Below, one piece after another: positions 16,736 through 25,620 of a DNA stretch of 64,000 bases (position 1 is the stretch's first letter; each line of letters starts with the position of its first letter). Position numbers and translations under genes: made by a program. The notes under the pieces were generated by a model. That model saw nothing but the letters and a program-made list of their open reading frames with translations, searched no databases and was not told the origin of the DNA. Origin of the DNA: Marinimicrobium sp050113635 (GTDB taxonomy: Bacteria > Pseudomonadota > Gammaproteobacteria > Pseudomonadales > Cellvibrionaceae). The stretch is from NCBI RefSeq assembly GCF_050113635.1, contig NZ_JBNJLT010000001.1, positions 1,054,001 to 1,118,000 of the forward strand, given 5' to 3'.

Positions 16736-18211
16736 ATGAGATACCGCGACCTCCGAGACTTCATTCATTTACTCGAACAGCGCGGTGAGTTAAAGCGCAT
16801 TACCGCCGAAGTGGATCCAAATCTGGAGATGACCGAGATTTGTGATCGCACGTTGCGAGCCGGGGGGCCAGCGCTGCTGTTCGAAAACCCTAAAGGCTAC
16901 GATATTCCGGTGCTGGGCAACCTGTTTGGCACCCCGGAACGCGTCGCCTTGGGCATGGGCGAAGAGTCGGTAGAAGCACTGCGTGAAGTGGGTAAACTCC
17001 TGGCGTTCTTGAAAGAACCGGAACCGCCCAAAGGCTTCAAAGATGCCTGGGAGAAACTGCCGGTTTTCAAGCAAGTGCTGAATATGGGCCCCAAGGTGGT
17101 TCGCAAAGCGCCGTGTCAGAACGTGGTACTGGAAGGGGATCAAGTGGATCTGGATCGTTTGCCCATCCAGACCTGTTGGCCCGGCGACGCTGGCCCCTTG
17201 GTCACCTGGCCGCTGGTGATTACCCGGGGACCCGAGAAAGAGCGCCAGAATCTGGGAATTTACCGCATGCAGAAAATCGGCAGAAACCGATTAATCATGC
17301 GCTGGCTAACCCATCGCGGCGGTGCCCTGGATTTCCGCGAATGGCAAAAGGCCCACCCCGGCGAACCTTTCCCCGTTTCTGTTGCACTGGGGGCCGACCC
17401 GGCGACCATTCTCGGCGCCGTCACTCCGGTGCCGGATACCTTGTCGGAATATGCATTCGCCGGGCTCTTGCGCGGCGACAAGACCGAGGTCGTACAAAGC
17501 CTTGGCAATACATTGCAGGTGCCCGCTTCCGCCGAATTTATTCTCGAAGGCCATATCGCCCCGGAGGATATGGCGGACGAAGGTCCCTTTGGCGATCACA
17601 CCGGCTATTACAATGAGGTGGACCGTTTCCCGGTTTTCACGATAGATCGTATTACCCATCGAAAAGACCCGATCTATCACAGCACTTACACGGGTCGGCC
17701 ACCGGACGAACCGGCCGTTCTCGGAGTGGCCCTGAACGAAGTGTTCGTGCCCATCCTCCGCAAACAGTTTCCGGAAATCGTGGATTTTTACCTGCCGCCT
17801 GAAGGCTGCTCCTATCGCATGGCCGTTGTGACGATGAACAAACAGTATGCCGGTCATGCCAAGCGGGTAATGATGGGTGTCTGGTCGTTCCTGCGCCAAT
17901 TCATGTACACCAAGTTTGTGATTGTGACCGATGCGGATGTCAACCCACGGGACTGGAAGGACGTCATCTGGGCCATCACTACTCGCATGGACCCCAGCCG
18001 CGATACCGTGCTGGTGGACAACACGCCGATTGATTATCTCGATTTTGCTTCACCGGTGTCCGGCCTCGGCTCCAAGATGGGGTTGGATGCGACCAGCAAA
18101 TGGCCGGGCGAAACCGATCGGGAATGGGGCAGTCCGATTATCCAGGATCCGGCGGTGAAACAGCGCGTGGATGCACTGTGGGATCAACTGGGAATTGAGG
18201 AAGCGCTTTAG
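16736..18211 (+). CDS. ubiD: 4-hydroxy-3-polyprenylbenzoate decarboxylase
   Basis: A 491-residue UbiD, the prenylated-FMN-dependent decarboxylase of ubiquinone synthesis; E. coli UbiD has ~497 residues. N-terminal YRDLRDFIHLLEQRGELKRI and the catalytic-domain segments EGPFGDHTGYY and FVIVTDADVNPRDWKDVIWA (metal/prFMN region) are characteristic. It needs UbiX, which is not in this window, for its cofactor. It starts six bases after the rho stop without an obvious ribosome site, so it may be translated from the rho transcript. Confidence 0.96.
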   Translation: MRYRDLRDFIHLLEQRGELKRITAEVDPNLEMTEICDRTLRAGGPALLFENPKGYDIPVLGNLFGTPERVALGMGEESVEALREVGKLLAFLKEPEPPKGFKDAWEKLPVFKQVLNMGPKVVRKAPCQNVVLEGDQVDLDRLPIQTCWPGDAGPLVTWPLVITRGPEKERQNLGIYRMQKIGRNRLIMRWLTHRGGALDFREWQKAHPGEPFPVSVALGADPATILGAVTPVPDTLSEYAFAGLLRGDKTEVVQSLGNTLQVPASAEFILEGHIAPEDMADEGPFGDHTGYYNEVDRFPVFTIDRITHRKDPIYHSTYTGRPPDEPAVLGVALNEVFVPILRKQFPEIVDFYLPPEGCSYRMAVVTMNKQYAGHAKRVMMGVWSFLRQFMYTKFVIVTDADVNPRDWKDVIWAITTRMDPSRDTVLVDNTPIDYLDFASPVSGLGSKMGLDATSKWPGETDREWGSPIIQDPAVKQRVDALWDQLGIEEAL

Positions 18212-18212
18212 G

Positions 18213-19430
18213 ATGCGCCCACTGATTTTATTGTTGTTCATACTCGTCGTGTCGATCACCGCACACGCCAGCGACGACCTCTACCCGCTGCACTACACCG
18301 TGACGCTCCTTCCCGAGCAGGACCAGGCGGAAGTAGTGATCGAGAGTGACCACGGTGGACGCCTGGAAACGCTGGATTTTAATATCAGCTCAGGCCGCTA
18401 CTCCGATTTTGAAGGCAACGGCGAACTGGAGATCGAAAGAAGTCGTGCGGTTTGGACGCCCCCCGAGGAGGACGCGCGCTTGAGCTTTCACGTAAAGATC
18501 TCCCACGAGCGTGACCCCGGCGAGTACGATGCCCGAATGACACCAGACTGGGCGCTGTTCCGCGGCGACGATATCATTCCCGCCGCCCGGGTGAGCGCCC
18601 GAGGCGATGCTCGGGCGGAGGCTTATCTCACCTTTCGCTTGCCCGAAACATGGACCGACGTGGTGACCGGCTGGGAGAAACTCGACGATCGCCGCTTTCG
18701 AATAGACAATCCCGAACGCCGCTTTGATCGCCCCACAGGCTGGATGATCGCCGGCAAGCTGAGCACTCGCGAAGAACAGTTGGGCGATACGACGTTGGTG
18801 GTCAGTAAACCGGCTGGCGATCCGATGCGCCTGATGGATGTGGTCAGCCTGATCACCAATGTGTGGCCAGAATTCGAGCAGGCTTTTGGTCAAACGCCTC
18901 CCAAATTCGCGGTGGTCGGCGCCGATGACCCGATGTGGCGGGGCGCCCTGTCCGGCCCCAACGCGTTGTTTTTGCACAGTGATCGACCCATGGTGAGCGG
19001 CAACGGCACCAGTACGGTTGTTCACGAACTGGTGCATGTGGTTACCCGTATCGACAGCCACGATCAAAGTGACTGGCTGGTGGAAGGCCTGGCCGAGTTC
19101 TACGCCGTAGAGCTGATGTATCGCGCCGGGGCTTTTACCGAAGCCCGCCGCCAGTGGATTATGGACTGGCTGAAAGACTGGTCTAGTGAGATCGACAGCC
19201 TGCGCACTGAGCATTCCGCCTCAAAGGTGACCGCCAGGGCGGTGCTGCTTTTTGACGAGTTGGACCGGGAAATCCGGGAGGTGACAGGAGGCCAGCGCTC
19301 ACTGGATGACGTGACACGTCAAATGATTCAGGCCCGCGATGTCAGCACCGACGAGCTTAAAGATATGGTGGCTGACGTGATGGGGCGCCCCTCCAAAACG
19401 CTGAAATCTCCCCTGCTGAACCCGCGTTGA
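18213..19430 (+). CDS. Secreted gluzincin metallopeptidase (M61-like)
   Basis: A 405-residue exported protein. A signal peptide is visible (RPLILLLFILVVSITAHA, residues 2-19). The zinc site is HELVH (VVHELVHVV, near residue 275) with the third ligand Glu in WLVEGLAEFYA about 25 residues later, the HExxH-x~20-E gluzincin pattern. The N-terminal beta-rich region resembles that of M61 glycyl aminopeptidases. It probably acts as a periplasmic or secreted peptidase. The start at 18213, two bases after the ubiD stop, gives a clean signal peptide; the frame is open further upstream within ubiD. Substrate unknown. Confidence 0.75.
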   Translation: MRPLILLLFILVVSITAHASDDLYPLHYTVTLLPEQDQAEVVIESDHGGRLETLDFNISSGRYSDFEGNGELEIERSRAVWTPPEEDARLSFHVKISHERDPGEYDARMTPDWALFRGDDIIPAARVSARGDARAEAYLTFRLPETWTDVVTGWEKLDDRRFRIDNPERRFDRPTGWMIAGKLSTREEQLGDTTLVVSKPAGDPMRLMDVVSLITNVWPEFEQAFGQTPPKFAVVGADDPMWRGALSGPNALFLHSDRPMVSGNGTSTVVHELVHVVTRIDSHDQSDWLVEGLAEFYAVELMYRAGAFTEARRQWIMDWLKDWSSEIDSLRTEHSASKVTARAVLLFDELDREIREVTGGQRSLDDVTRQMIQARDVSTDELKDMVADVMGRPSKTLKSPLLNPR

Positions 19431-19538
19431 TACAAGGCACGAACCGGGCTCCCTGAGGGCAAAGTGCTTCCAATCACCGGATCGGCAGGGCACAATAGCG
19501 TCACATTAACTATAACCTCACACCCGGAGAATAAGGCA

Positions 19539-20312
19539 ATGTTCAAGAAGTACCTGCTCACCGCCGCGTGTCTGATCGGCGTTCTGCTGGCACCCGTCGG
19601 CGCTCTCGCCCAGGGCCAGTTCAAAGTATTGCTGTTCACCAAGACCGATGGGTTTCATCACAAAGCCATCAACGAAGGCGTCACCGCCATGCGTAAAATG
19701 GCACAGAAACACCAATTCAGCCTGGATTGGCATGAAGACGCCAACGTCTTTAATGACGACAACCTCAAGCAATACGATGTCATTTTCTTTCTCCTCACCA
19801 CGGGTAACATTCTGAATGACAAGCAGCAAGGGGCGATGGAACGGTTTATCCAGTCCGGCAAAGGCTTCGTCGGCGTACACAGCGCCGCCGATACCGAGTA
19901 TGACTGGGACTGGTACACCCAAATGGTGGGCCGGACATTCCATATTCACCCCGTTAACCAGACCGCTGAAATGGAGGTGCTGGATCGGCATTTCCCAGGA
20001 CTGGAGCGTATGCCCGACAACTTCTGGTGGACCGATGAGTTCTACGAATTTGGCACCGAGCGCATCGATACGCTGAACTATATTCTGGCCGTAGACCCGG
20101 ACAGCTATGACCCTTACGCCAAGTGGGGCGACAAGGAAAGCCAGGATATGGATTTTCGACCCATGGCCTGGTACCACGAATACGACGGCGGTCGCGCCTT
20201 CTATACGGCGCTGGGCCATGTGCCTGCGACGTATGAAGACGCGCTCTTCCTGGAGCACGTCTACGGTGGCCTGATGTGGGCGGCCAGCGGGAAAGGCCTG
20301 AAAGTTAAGTAA
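19539..20312 (+). CDS. Secreted ThuA-like domain protein
   Basis: A 257-residue protein with a signal peptide (FKKYLLTAACLIGVLLAPVGALA) and a ThuA-type glutamine-amidotransferase-like fold (TKTDGFHHKAI, GFVGVHSAADTEYDWDWY, HIHPVNQTAEM, PMAWYHEYDGGRAFYTALGH). ThuA proteins are linked to trehalose and related sugar use; exported versions are common in polysaccharide degraders and their reaction is not established. GGAGAATAAGG precedes the chosen ATG, so I do not use the earlier in-frame start at 19464. It is followed by a terminator. Confidence 0.85.
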   Translation: MFKKYLLTAACLIGVLLAPVGALAQGQFKVLLFTKTDGFHHKAINEGVTAMRKMAQKHQFSLDWHEDANVFNDDNLKQYDVIFFLLTTGNILNDKQQGAMERFIQSGKGFVGVHSAADTEYDWDWYTQMVGRTFHIHPVNQTAEMEVLDRHFPGLERMPDNFWWTDEFYEFGTERIDTLNYILAVDPDSYDPYAKWGDKESQDMDFRPMAWYHEYDGGRAFYTALGHVPATYEDALFLEHVYGGLMWAASGKGLKVK

Positions 20313-20327
20313 AATCACCCCCCTTCT

Positions 20328-20361
20328 GGCACGGGCTACTTTCCCTCGACCCGTGCCTTCT
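20328..20361 (+). terminator. Terminator-like hairpin after the ThuA gene
   Basis: An 8-bp stem (GGCACGGG 20328-20335 with CCCGTGCC 20350-20357) is followed by a T-rich TTCTTCGCGCTTTTC stretch. Confidence 0.55.
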
Positions 20362-20638
20362 TCGCGCTTTTCTTCTCAAGAATCAGACATTAACGCCGCT
20401 AACCTTATGTAGGAAAAGAGAAACAGCGACGGACGCCCTTACCGGGGCCTCTACTCGGGACTAAAAAACCGCCTCGCTATACTCAAAATGGGTGGAATCC
20501 AGAATTTTTATCACATTTTTTTCTAGCTCATGCCGTGTCTGAGTGGGCAAGCTGTGGCAAAATGCAAAGAAATATGCCACGGACCCCACGTGCCCAGAGC
20601 AGTGAGTCGGCCAGCAGGATATAAAGAAAGAGGGTATC
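20362..20638. other. Intergenic region before the chemoreceptor gene
   Basis: The gap between the ThuA gene and the chemoreceptor is 326 bases including the terminator above. Beyond that I see a CTATACTC -10-like element near 20475 without a convincing -35, and no clear flagellar sigma-28 promoter. No gene is supported. Confidence 0.5.
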
Positions 20639-22183
20639 GTGAATAATCTATCGCTAAAGTGGAAAATTCTCCTGAGCGTTACGGTCACTTGTGTTTTGGC
20701 AGTGATTGTAACAACAGTGGTCACCGCTCGTTCGGGCCTGGCCACCACCGAAGAGACCATTATTGAGGATACCCGAACGCTTACCCGCGTGCTGGGTACA
20801 TCGAATATCGGGGCCATCAGCTTTAACGACACCGCCACGGTATCAGCTTCGCTTGAGGCGCTGGAAGCCAGCGAGCGAATCACCAATGCGGTGATTTACA
20901 CCGGCAGCACTCCTTTTGCCTGGTATGTGCGCGGCGAACAGAGCCGGTCCAGCGACTTGCCCTCCAGCATTCCCAGCTCACCCCGGGCGACTGGCACCGT
21001 CTACGATGGCTCCGACATCATCATCACCGAAGCCATTCGGGACGGAAATACCCAGATCGGTGTTATTTCGGCCCGCGTGGACATGAGCGAACTGACTGAT
21101 ATTATCGGCGAGGCCGTGCGCGACGCCGTTGTCTTGATCATCATTATCAGCATCGTGGCTGCCTCTATTGCTTTCTTCGTTCAGGCCAGCATTACCAAGC
21201 CCGTCAATCAAGTGGTTCGTGCCTTGCGCGATATTTCCGAGGGCGAGGGAGACCTGACCCGTCGTCTGCCGGTCAGTGGCAGCGATGAAATCGCGGAGCT
21301 GGCCACTTGCTTCAACACCTTTGTGGAAAGGCTGCACAGCATCATCTCCAGTGTGGCCACAACCTCTCAGGAGGTGAGCGAGAACGCCCACATGGTCTCC
21401 CAGCTTTCCAACGAGAATGAGCGAGCCATTAAAAACCAGCAGTCTGAAATCGAGCAGGTGGTCGTGGCCATCAAGCAAATGGCCAACGTGGTGCAGGACG
21501 TTACCGAAAGCGTTAGCGAGACCGCGGAAAAAGCGCTCCAGGCCGACCAATCCGCCAGTAGCGGCAAGAATGTGGTGAACGCCACGACCCATCAAATCGA
21601 AAATCTGGCCGCCGAGATTCGCCGCGCTTCCGACGTGATTGACCGCCTGAACAAAGAAACTGTCAGCATCGGGTCCGTACTGGATGTGATTCGCGGCGTA
21701 GCCGAACAGACCAACCTCCTCGCCCTGAATGCCGCGATTGAAGCAGCACGAGCGGGCGAACAGGGCCGGGGCTTCGCCGTAGTGGCTGACGAAGTTCGCA
21801 CCCTTGCCTCGCGCACCCAAAGCTCTACCACGGAAATTCAGGAAATGATCGAGCGCTTGCAAGTTGGCGCCAAAGAAGCGGTGGAGATGATGGCCGAGGG
21901 CACGACGCAAGCCGAGGCCTCGGTGACAAAAGCCGGAGAGGCGACCAGTTCACTGGAAGACATCACTGAGCTGGTCAGTGTCATCCGCGACCGTACCAAT
22001 CAGGTGGCCGTGGCTTCAGAAGAGCAAAGCTCAGCCACGCAACAAATTGAAGGCAATATCGACAGTATTTCGCAGGTCGCTGTCAGCACGGCGGAGAGTT
22101 CCAGCCGGATCAATTCCAATACCAGCAGCCTCGCGGAAATGGCGGAGAAACTCACCAGTCTGGTGGGGCGCTTCAAACTCTAG
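20639..22183 (+). CDS. Methyl-accepting chemotaxis protein
   Basis: A 514-residue transducer. Helix 1 is at residues ~8-30. A small periplasmic sensor (~31-155) resembles the CHASE8 type (TRVLGTSNIGAISFNDTATV...). Helix 2 is at ~162-182, followed by a HAMP segment (ITKPVNQVVRALRDISEGEG) and a long cytoplasmic coiled coil with the conserved hairpin tip EQTNLLALNAAIEAARAGEQ that contacts CheA/CheW. The start is GTG with AGAGGG upstream. The ligand is unknown. No other chemotaxis genes are nearby, so it is an orphan receptor. Confidence 0.93.
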   Translation: MNNLSLKWKILLSVTVTCVLAVIVTTVVTARSGLATTEETIIEDTRTLTRVLGTSNIGAISFNDTATVSASLEALEASERITNAVIYTGSTPFAWYVRGEQSRSSDLPSSIPSSPRATGTVYDGSDIIITEAIRDGNTQIGVISARVDMSELTDIIGEAVRDAVVLIIIISIVAASIAFFVQASITKPVNQVVRALRDISEGEGDLTRRLPVSGSDEIAELATCFNTFVERLHSIISSVATTSQEVSENAHMVSQLSNENERAIKNQQSEIEQVVVAIKQMANVVQDVTESVSETAEKALQADQSASSGKNVVNATTHQIENLAAEIRRASDVIDRLNKETVSIGSVLDVIRGVAEQTNLLALNAAIEAARAGEQGRGFAVVADEVRTLASRTQSSTTEIQEMIERLQVGAKEAVEMMAEGTTQAEASVTKAGEATSSLEDITELVSVIRDRTNQVAVASEEQSSATQQIEGNIDSISQVAVSTAESSSRINSNTSSLAEMAEKLTSLVGRFKL

Positions 22184-22237
22184 CCAAGGACAAACCACAC
22201 ACTCTTCAGAACCGACATAACAGAGAGAAAAGGCATC

Positions 22238-22531
22238 ATGAAGAACTCCATACTCCTCGCTACGCTTTGCACTGCTTTGGCAGCCCCTGGTTTCGCACTG
22301 GCTTGCAGTCCTCCGGACGGCAAGCCCGCGATTCCGGACCCGAACTCGGCAGAGACGGCGCAAATGGTCAAGGCCAACAACGACGTAAAAGCCTATGTAA
22401 AGGCTATGGAGGAGTACCTTGGCTGTGCGCGCATGAGCGGGGGCGAGAAACGCCGCGAAATCACTGCGTTAGAAGAGTTTGCGGCAGAGTTCAACGAGGC
22501 TATCCGGGTTTTCAAAGCTCGCAACGGCTAA
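22238..22531 (+). CDS. Small secreted protein of unknown function
   Basis: A 97-residue protein with a signal peptide ending at about ALA-C (residues 1-22). The mature part has two Cys (one right after cleavage, one in EEYLGCARM) that could form a disulfide, plus a helical C-terminus (EFAAEFNEAIRVF). The first Cys context (FALAC) is not a convincing lipobox. AAAAGG precedes the ATG. Family not recognised. It follows the chemoreceptor by 54 bases and may be co-transcribed. Confidence 0.7.
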   Translation: MKNSILLATLCTALAAPGFALACSPPDGKPAIPDPNSAETAQMVKANNDVKAYVKAMEEYLGCARMSGGEKRREITALEEFAAEFNEAIRVFKARNG

Positions 22532-22555
22532 CCCGACCAGCCCCTTCCTATTGCG

Positions 22556-22590
22556 CTATCCCGAGGCTAAGCCACAGCGCCTCGGGATAG
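22556..22590. terminator. Hairpin between convergent genes
   Basis: A perfect 12-bp inverted repeat (CTATCCCGAGGC with GCCTCGGGATAG, 11-base loop) lies between the stops of the small secreted protein and sutA. It has no U-run on either strand, so termination is inferred from its position and stem strength. Confidence 0.5.
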
Positions 22591-22597
22591 CCGTGCT

Positions 22598-22897
22598 CTA
22601 CATCATGCGGTCACCGTAATCGGAGACGGGCTTTTTGGGACGGGTAAAACTCATCGTAGAGGGAATCTCATTAATGTGACCCCCTCTCGATAAAAAGTCT
22701 TCCACCTGCCGGGCCAGCTCTTCTCTCATACGCTCCCGGGCCGCAACACTGAAGTCCTCATACCCCTCTTGTTTCCCTCCGCTGGAGTAGGACACATCAG
22801 CGTCCTCATCCTCCACGGAATCGTCGTCAGCTAACTCCTCATCATCCTCGAGAACATCTTCAACGTCATCGTCATTGACAGGATATTGACCAGACAT
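22598..22897 (-). CDS. sutA: SutA-type RNA polymerase regulator
   Basis: A 99-residue protein with a very acidic N-terminal half (runs of Asp/Glu, residues ~7-35) followed by a helix and the conserved tail pattern FLSRGGHINEI...PKKPVSDYGDR. This closely matches Pseudomonas aeruginosa SutA (acidic tail, FLSRGGKVQEI, PKKP, YG-R), which binds RNA polymerase and supports transcription during slow growth. AGAGGTGG precedes the ATG at 22897; an upstream in-frame ATG at 22942 lacks such a site. From memory, sutA also lies close to glnK/amtB in P. aeruginosa, which supports the call. Confidence 0.8.
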   Translation of the reverse strand: MSGQYPVNDDDVEDVLEDDEELADDDSVEDEDADVSYSSGGKQEGYEDFSVAARERMREELARQVEDFLSRGGHINEIPSTMSFTRPKKPVSDYGDRMM

Positions 22898-23184
22898 AAA
22901 GCCACCTCTAACACAAGCCAGCGTCACACCGATCCGGGCCATACACCGTGAGTAAAGTGCTCACCATTTATGCCCGTTTTCACGGCATTTATAGCTCAAG
23001 AGGAAGACGACGTCATGACATTTTGAAGGTATTTTTAGGCTTTTTTCAGCTTAAGAGCGCAAGCTACTATAACTTTGGTTATTATCCGATTCACAAAGCG
23101 GTGCGGCGGTTTACCTCTGCCCGCCAACGCCGGTAAAATTTACGGCAAATCGCCCCACCCCGTTATTAATAAACAGGCCATACC

Positions 23185-23517
23185 ATGAATGTCCAGTTGT
23201 TGAGCAAGCACTTTCCTGAATTGAATGGCTTGAGCGACACCGAGCGTAGCTCGATTTTACAGCGCGCGCACGAGCGGGCTTATGCGCCCGAAAGAAAGCT
23301 GTACCACTGGCGTCGCAATGTGGTCAGCCTGGTGTGTATTACGGCGGTAGCATTGTTTATCGCCCTGATCGCCGGCCCGGCGCTGAGCATTTCCCGCCCC
23401 ACGACGGGGGCCATTATTATGGTTGTGGTGCTCCCGGCCTTTATGGTGATTCGACAGCGCCAATACATCGGACAGCTTCGTCCAGAGGTTCAGGCTATCA
23501 CCCGAGACCGACTGTAA
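23185..23517 (+). CDS. Small membrane protein of unknown function
   Basis: A 110-residue protein with a soluble N-terminal ~45 residues and two hydrophobic helices (about VVSLVCITAVALFIALIAG and GAIIMVVVLPAFMVI), then a short charged tail. Family not recognised. It is divergent from sutA and convergent with glnK, with a strong bidirectional terminator behind it. Confidence 0.65.
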   Translation: MNVQLLSKHFPELNGLSDTERSSILQRAHERAYAPERKLYHWRRNVVSLVCITAVALFIALIAGPALSISRPTTGAIIMVVVLPAFMVIRQRQYIGQLRPEVQAITRDRL

Positions 23518-23545
23518 GGCAGCCAAGCCAACCTGCTCCCAAAAC

Positions 23546-23573
23546 AAAACCGGCGCCCAAAGGCGCCGGTTTT
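23546..23573. terminator. Bidirectional terminator between convergent genes
   Basis: A 12-bp perfect stem (AAAACCGGCGCC / GGCGCCGGTTTT) with a CAAA loop. It gives a U-run in both directions and serves both the small membrane protein and glnK. Confidence 0.85.
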
Positions 23574-23596
23574 GCGATTCTCCAAGAGGAACAGGA

Positions 23597-23935
23597 TCAG
23601 ATGGCATCCGGACCTGTTTCACCGGTGCGGATACGGATGATCTCTTCCAGCGGAGTGATGAAGATCTTGCCATCGCCGATCTTGCCGGTTTGGGCGGCTT
23701 TGGTAATCGCCTCAACCGCTTGCTCCACCAGGGCATCGTCAACAGCCAGTTCCACTTTCACCTTGGGCAGAAAGTCCACCACGTACTCGGCACCGCGGTA
23801 CAGCTCGGTGTGGCCCTTCTGACGGCCAAAACCCTTGACCTCGGTGACCGTCATCCCCTGAACCCCAACCTCGGACAGCGCCGTGCGCACATCGTCCAAC
23901 TTAAACGGTTTTACTACAGCAGTGATCAGTTTCAT
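23597..23935 (-). CDS. glnK: PII nitrogen regulatory protein GlnK
   Basis: A 112-residue PII trimer protein that senses ATP/ADP and 2-oxoglutarate and blocks AmtB. The T-loop LYRGAEYVVDFLPKVKVEL carries the uridylylated Tyr (position 51), and the C-terminal GKIFITPLEEIIRIRTGE is canonical. AAGGAA precedes the ATG. It lies 153 bases downstream of amtB, the reverse of the usual glnK-amtB order, with a hairpin between. Confidence 0.96.
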   Translation of the reverse strand: MKLITAVVKPFKLDDVRTALSEVGVQGMTVTEVKGFGRQKGHTELYRGAEYVVDFLPKVKVELAVDDALVEQAVEAITKAAQTGKIGDGKIFITPLEEIIRIRTGETGPDAI

Positions 23936-24058
23936 TGTGAGTTCCTTTATTAAAGCGACTTACGAGTGACGGTTACGTTTGAGAGACCGAAAACACTAAC
24001 GACACATTACACCAGTTTTGGTCATCTCCCGCCACCCGAAAGCGAGGTGGCTTAAACA

Positions 24059-24081
24059 CCAGGGGCAACAAGTGCCCCTGG
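24059..24081 (-). terminator. Hairpin between amtB and glnK
   Basis: CCAGGGGC/GCCCCTGG stem with a 7-base loop, 8 bases after the amtB stop. On the minus strand it is followed by TGTTTAA, so it is a weak or partial terminator that could lower glnK expression from the amtB promoter. Confidence 0.55.
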
Positions 24082-24088
24082 GCGGTCT

Positions 24089-25354
24089 TTACTTGTTGCT
24101 GACGAATTCCGGGTAGGCTTCCATACCACACTCGGAGATGTCCACACCTTCGTACTCTTCATCTTCACTGACGCGCAGCCCGAGGATCGCCTTGATAATG
24201 GCCCAGACAATCAGACTGACTACGAAGACCCAGACAAAGATGGTCAATCCACCCACAATCTGACCCACGAAGGACACATCACCGTTGGTGATCGGCACAG
24301 CCAGCAAGCCCCAGATGCCCACGGAACCGTGCACAGAGATTGCACCGACCGGATCATCAATCTTCAGCTTGTCCAGGGCCACAATGGAGAACACCACGAT
24401 CAGACCACCGATAGCACCAATAATGGTCGCACCCAGTGCGCTCGGCGTTGACGGCTCGGCGGTGATCGCCACCAGTCCGGCCAGTGCGCCGTTAATGGCC
24501 ATGGTCAGGTCCGCCTTGCCAAACATGATGCGGCTCAGCAACAAGGCTGCAACCAGGCCGCCAGCGGCAGCGGTATTCGTGTTCAAAAACACCATGGCGA
24601 CGGAGTTGGCACTGGCCACATCACCCAGCTTCAAAACCGACCCGCCGTTAAAGCCAAACCAGCCCATCCACAGGATAAACATACCCAGCGTCGCCAGCGG
24701 CAGGTTTGCACCGGGAATCGCGCGAACTTCACCGTTCGGACCATATTTGCCTTTACGGGCACCCAGCAGAATCACACCAGCCAGAGCGGCGGCCGCACCG
24801 GCCATATGCACAATGCCGGAACCAGCGAAGTCAGAAAAGCCCAGATCACCCAGATTGTACATGCCAAAGACATCAGCACCGTTCCAGGTCCAGGAACCTT
24901 CCATCGGATAAATGAAACCCGTCATGACGACCGCGAAAGCCAGGAACGCCCACAGTTTCATACGCTCGGCAACAGCACCGGAAACGATGGACATTGCCGT
25001 CGCCACAAACACGACCTGAAAGAAGAAATCAGACGCACCGGAATAGATGGAATCGCCCGCGATATCGCCGCGATCAGCGAATTCGCCTAAGGTCGAGGCG
25101 ACATCCACGTCCTGAATACCGGACAGGAAGAAGCCACCGCCATACATAATGGCGTAACCACATACCAGGTACATGATGCATGAAATTGAGAACAACGCGA
25201 CATTCTTGGTCAGAATTTCCGTGGTGTTCTTGGCGCGTACCAGACCCGATTCCAACATCGAAAAGCCCGCGGCCATCCACATGACCAACGCGCCACAGAT
25301 TAGAAAGTAAAACGTATCAATCGCATACTGCAAATGAAAAATATTTTCTTCCAT
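24089..25354 (-). CDS. amtB: Ammonium transporter AmtB
   Basis: A 421-residue, ~11-helix ammonium channel. Family marks include the GFSMLESGLVRAKN segment in helix 1, the pore His in GSGIVHMAGA and the second pore His in AISVHGSVGIWGLLA. I start at the ATG at 25354, which has GGGGAAC upstream; the longer frame to 25423 would run into the promoter. A -24/-12 promoter with two NtrC-like boxes lies upstream. It is divergent from prsK. Confidence 0.96.
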   Translation of the reverse strand: MEENIFHLQYAIDTFYFLICGALVMWMAAGFSMLESGLVRAKNTTEILTKNVALFSISCIMYLVCGYAIMYGGGFFLSGIQDVDVASTLGEFADRGDIAGDSIYSGASDFFFQVVFVATAMSIVSGAVAERMKLWAFLAFAVVMTGFIYPMEGSWTWNGADVFGMYNLGDLGFSDFAGSGIVHMAGAAAALAGVILLGARKGKYGPNGEVRAIPGANLPLATLGMFILWMGWFGFNGGSVLKLGDVASANSVAMVFLNTNTAAAGGLVAALLLSRIMFGKADLTMAINGALAGLVAITAEPSTPSALGATIIGAIGGLIVVFSIVALDKLKIDDPVGAISVHGSVGIWGLLAVPITNGDVSFVGQIVGGLTIFVWVFVVSLIVWAIIKAILGLRVSEDEEYEGVDISECGMEAYPEFVSNK

Positions 25355-25422
25355 TGCAAGTTCCCCGTCTTTATGGATTGTGAATAAAAAATACAGCAGA
25401 GTAATGCCGGCCTGAACCTCCA

Positions 25423-25442
25423 CAGTGCACAGAGCAGGCCAA
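25423..25442 (-). promoter_or_regulatory. Sigma-54 promoter of amtB
   Basis: Minus strand: TTGGCCTG, then GTGCA with the invariant GG-N10-GC spacing (three mismatches to TTGGCACG-N4-TTGCA). The predicted start is 25415, 61 bases before the amtB ATG. Confidence 0.7.
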
Positions 25443-25516
25443 CAAGGTAAAAATCTTTAAAATCAATAAGTTGAGACTGCTAAAAAGCTTTCGCACTAAC
25501 AGGGAAAAGTGTCTTC

Positions 25517-25531
25517 GCACCAATTTGGAAC
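25517..25531. promoter_or_regulatory. NtrC-like binding site 1
   Basis: GCACCA-ATT-TGGAAC, close to the NtrC consensus GCACCA-N3-TGGTGC. It is centred at about -109 from the amtB start. Confidence 0.65.
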
Positions 25532-25548
25532 ATGGTACGATCCGTATC

Positions 25549-25563
25549 GCACCAAACTGGAAC
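25549..25563. promoter_or_regulatory. NtrC-like binding site 2
   Basis: GCACCA-AAC-TGGAAC with the same half-sites as site 1, exactly 32 bp away (about three helical turns). It is centred at about -141 from the amtB start. This spacing and placement are close to those of the paired NtrC sites upstream of E. coli glnA. Confidence 0.65.
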
Positions 25564-25620
25564 CACCCCGGCGCACTCAGTACAATGGCGCCACTAACCA
25601 CCGTTTCCATGAATCGCGCA

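Noticed and set aside
20328..20345. TGGCACG, a perfect -24 element, before the chemoreceptor
   Set aside because: There is no GC at the -12 position; the sequence is part of the terminator stem after the ThuA gene.
20978..21910. 310-codon open frame on the minus strand
   Set aside because: Antisense to the chemoreceptor gene; composition reflects the complementary coiled-coil codons.
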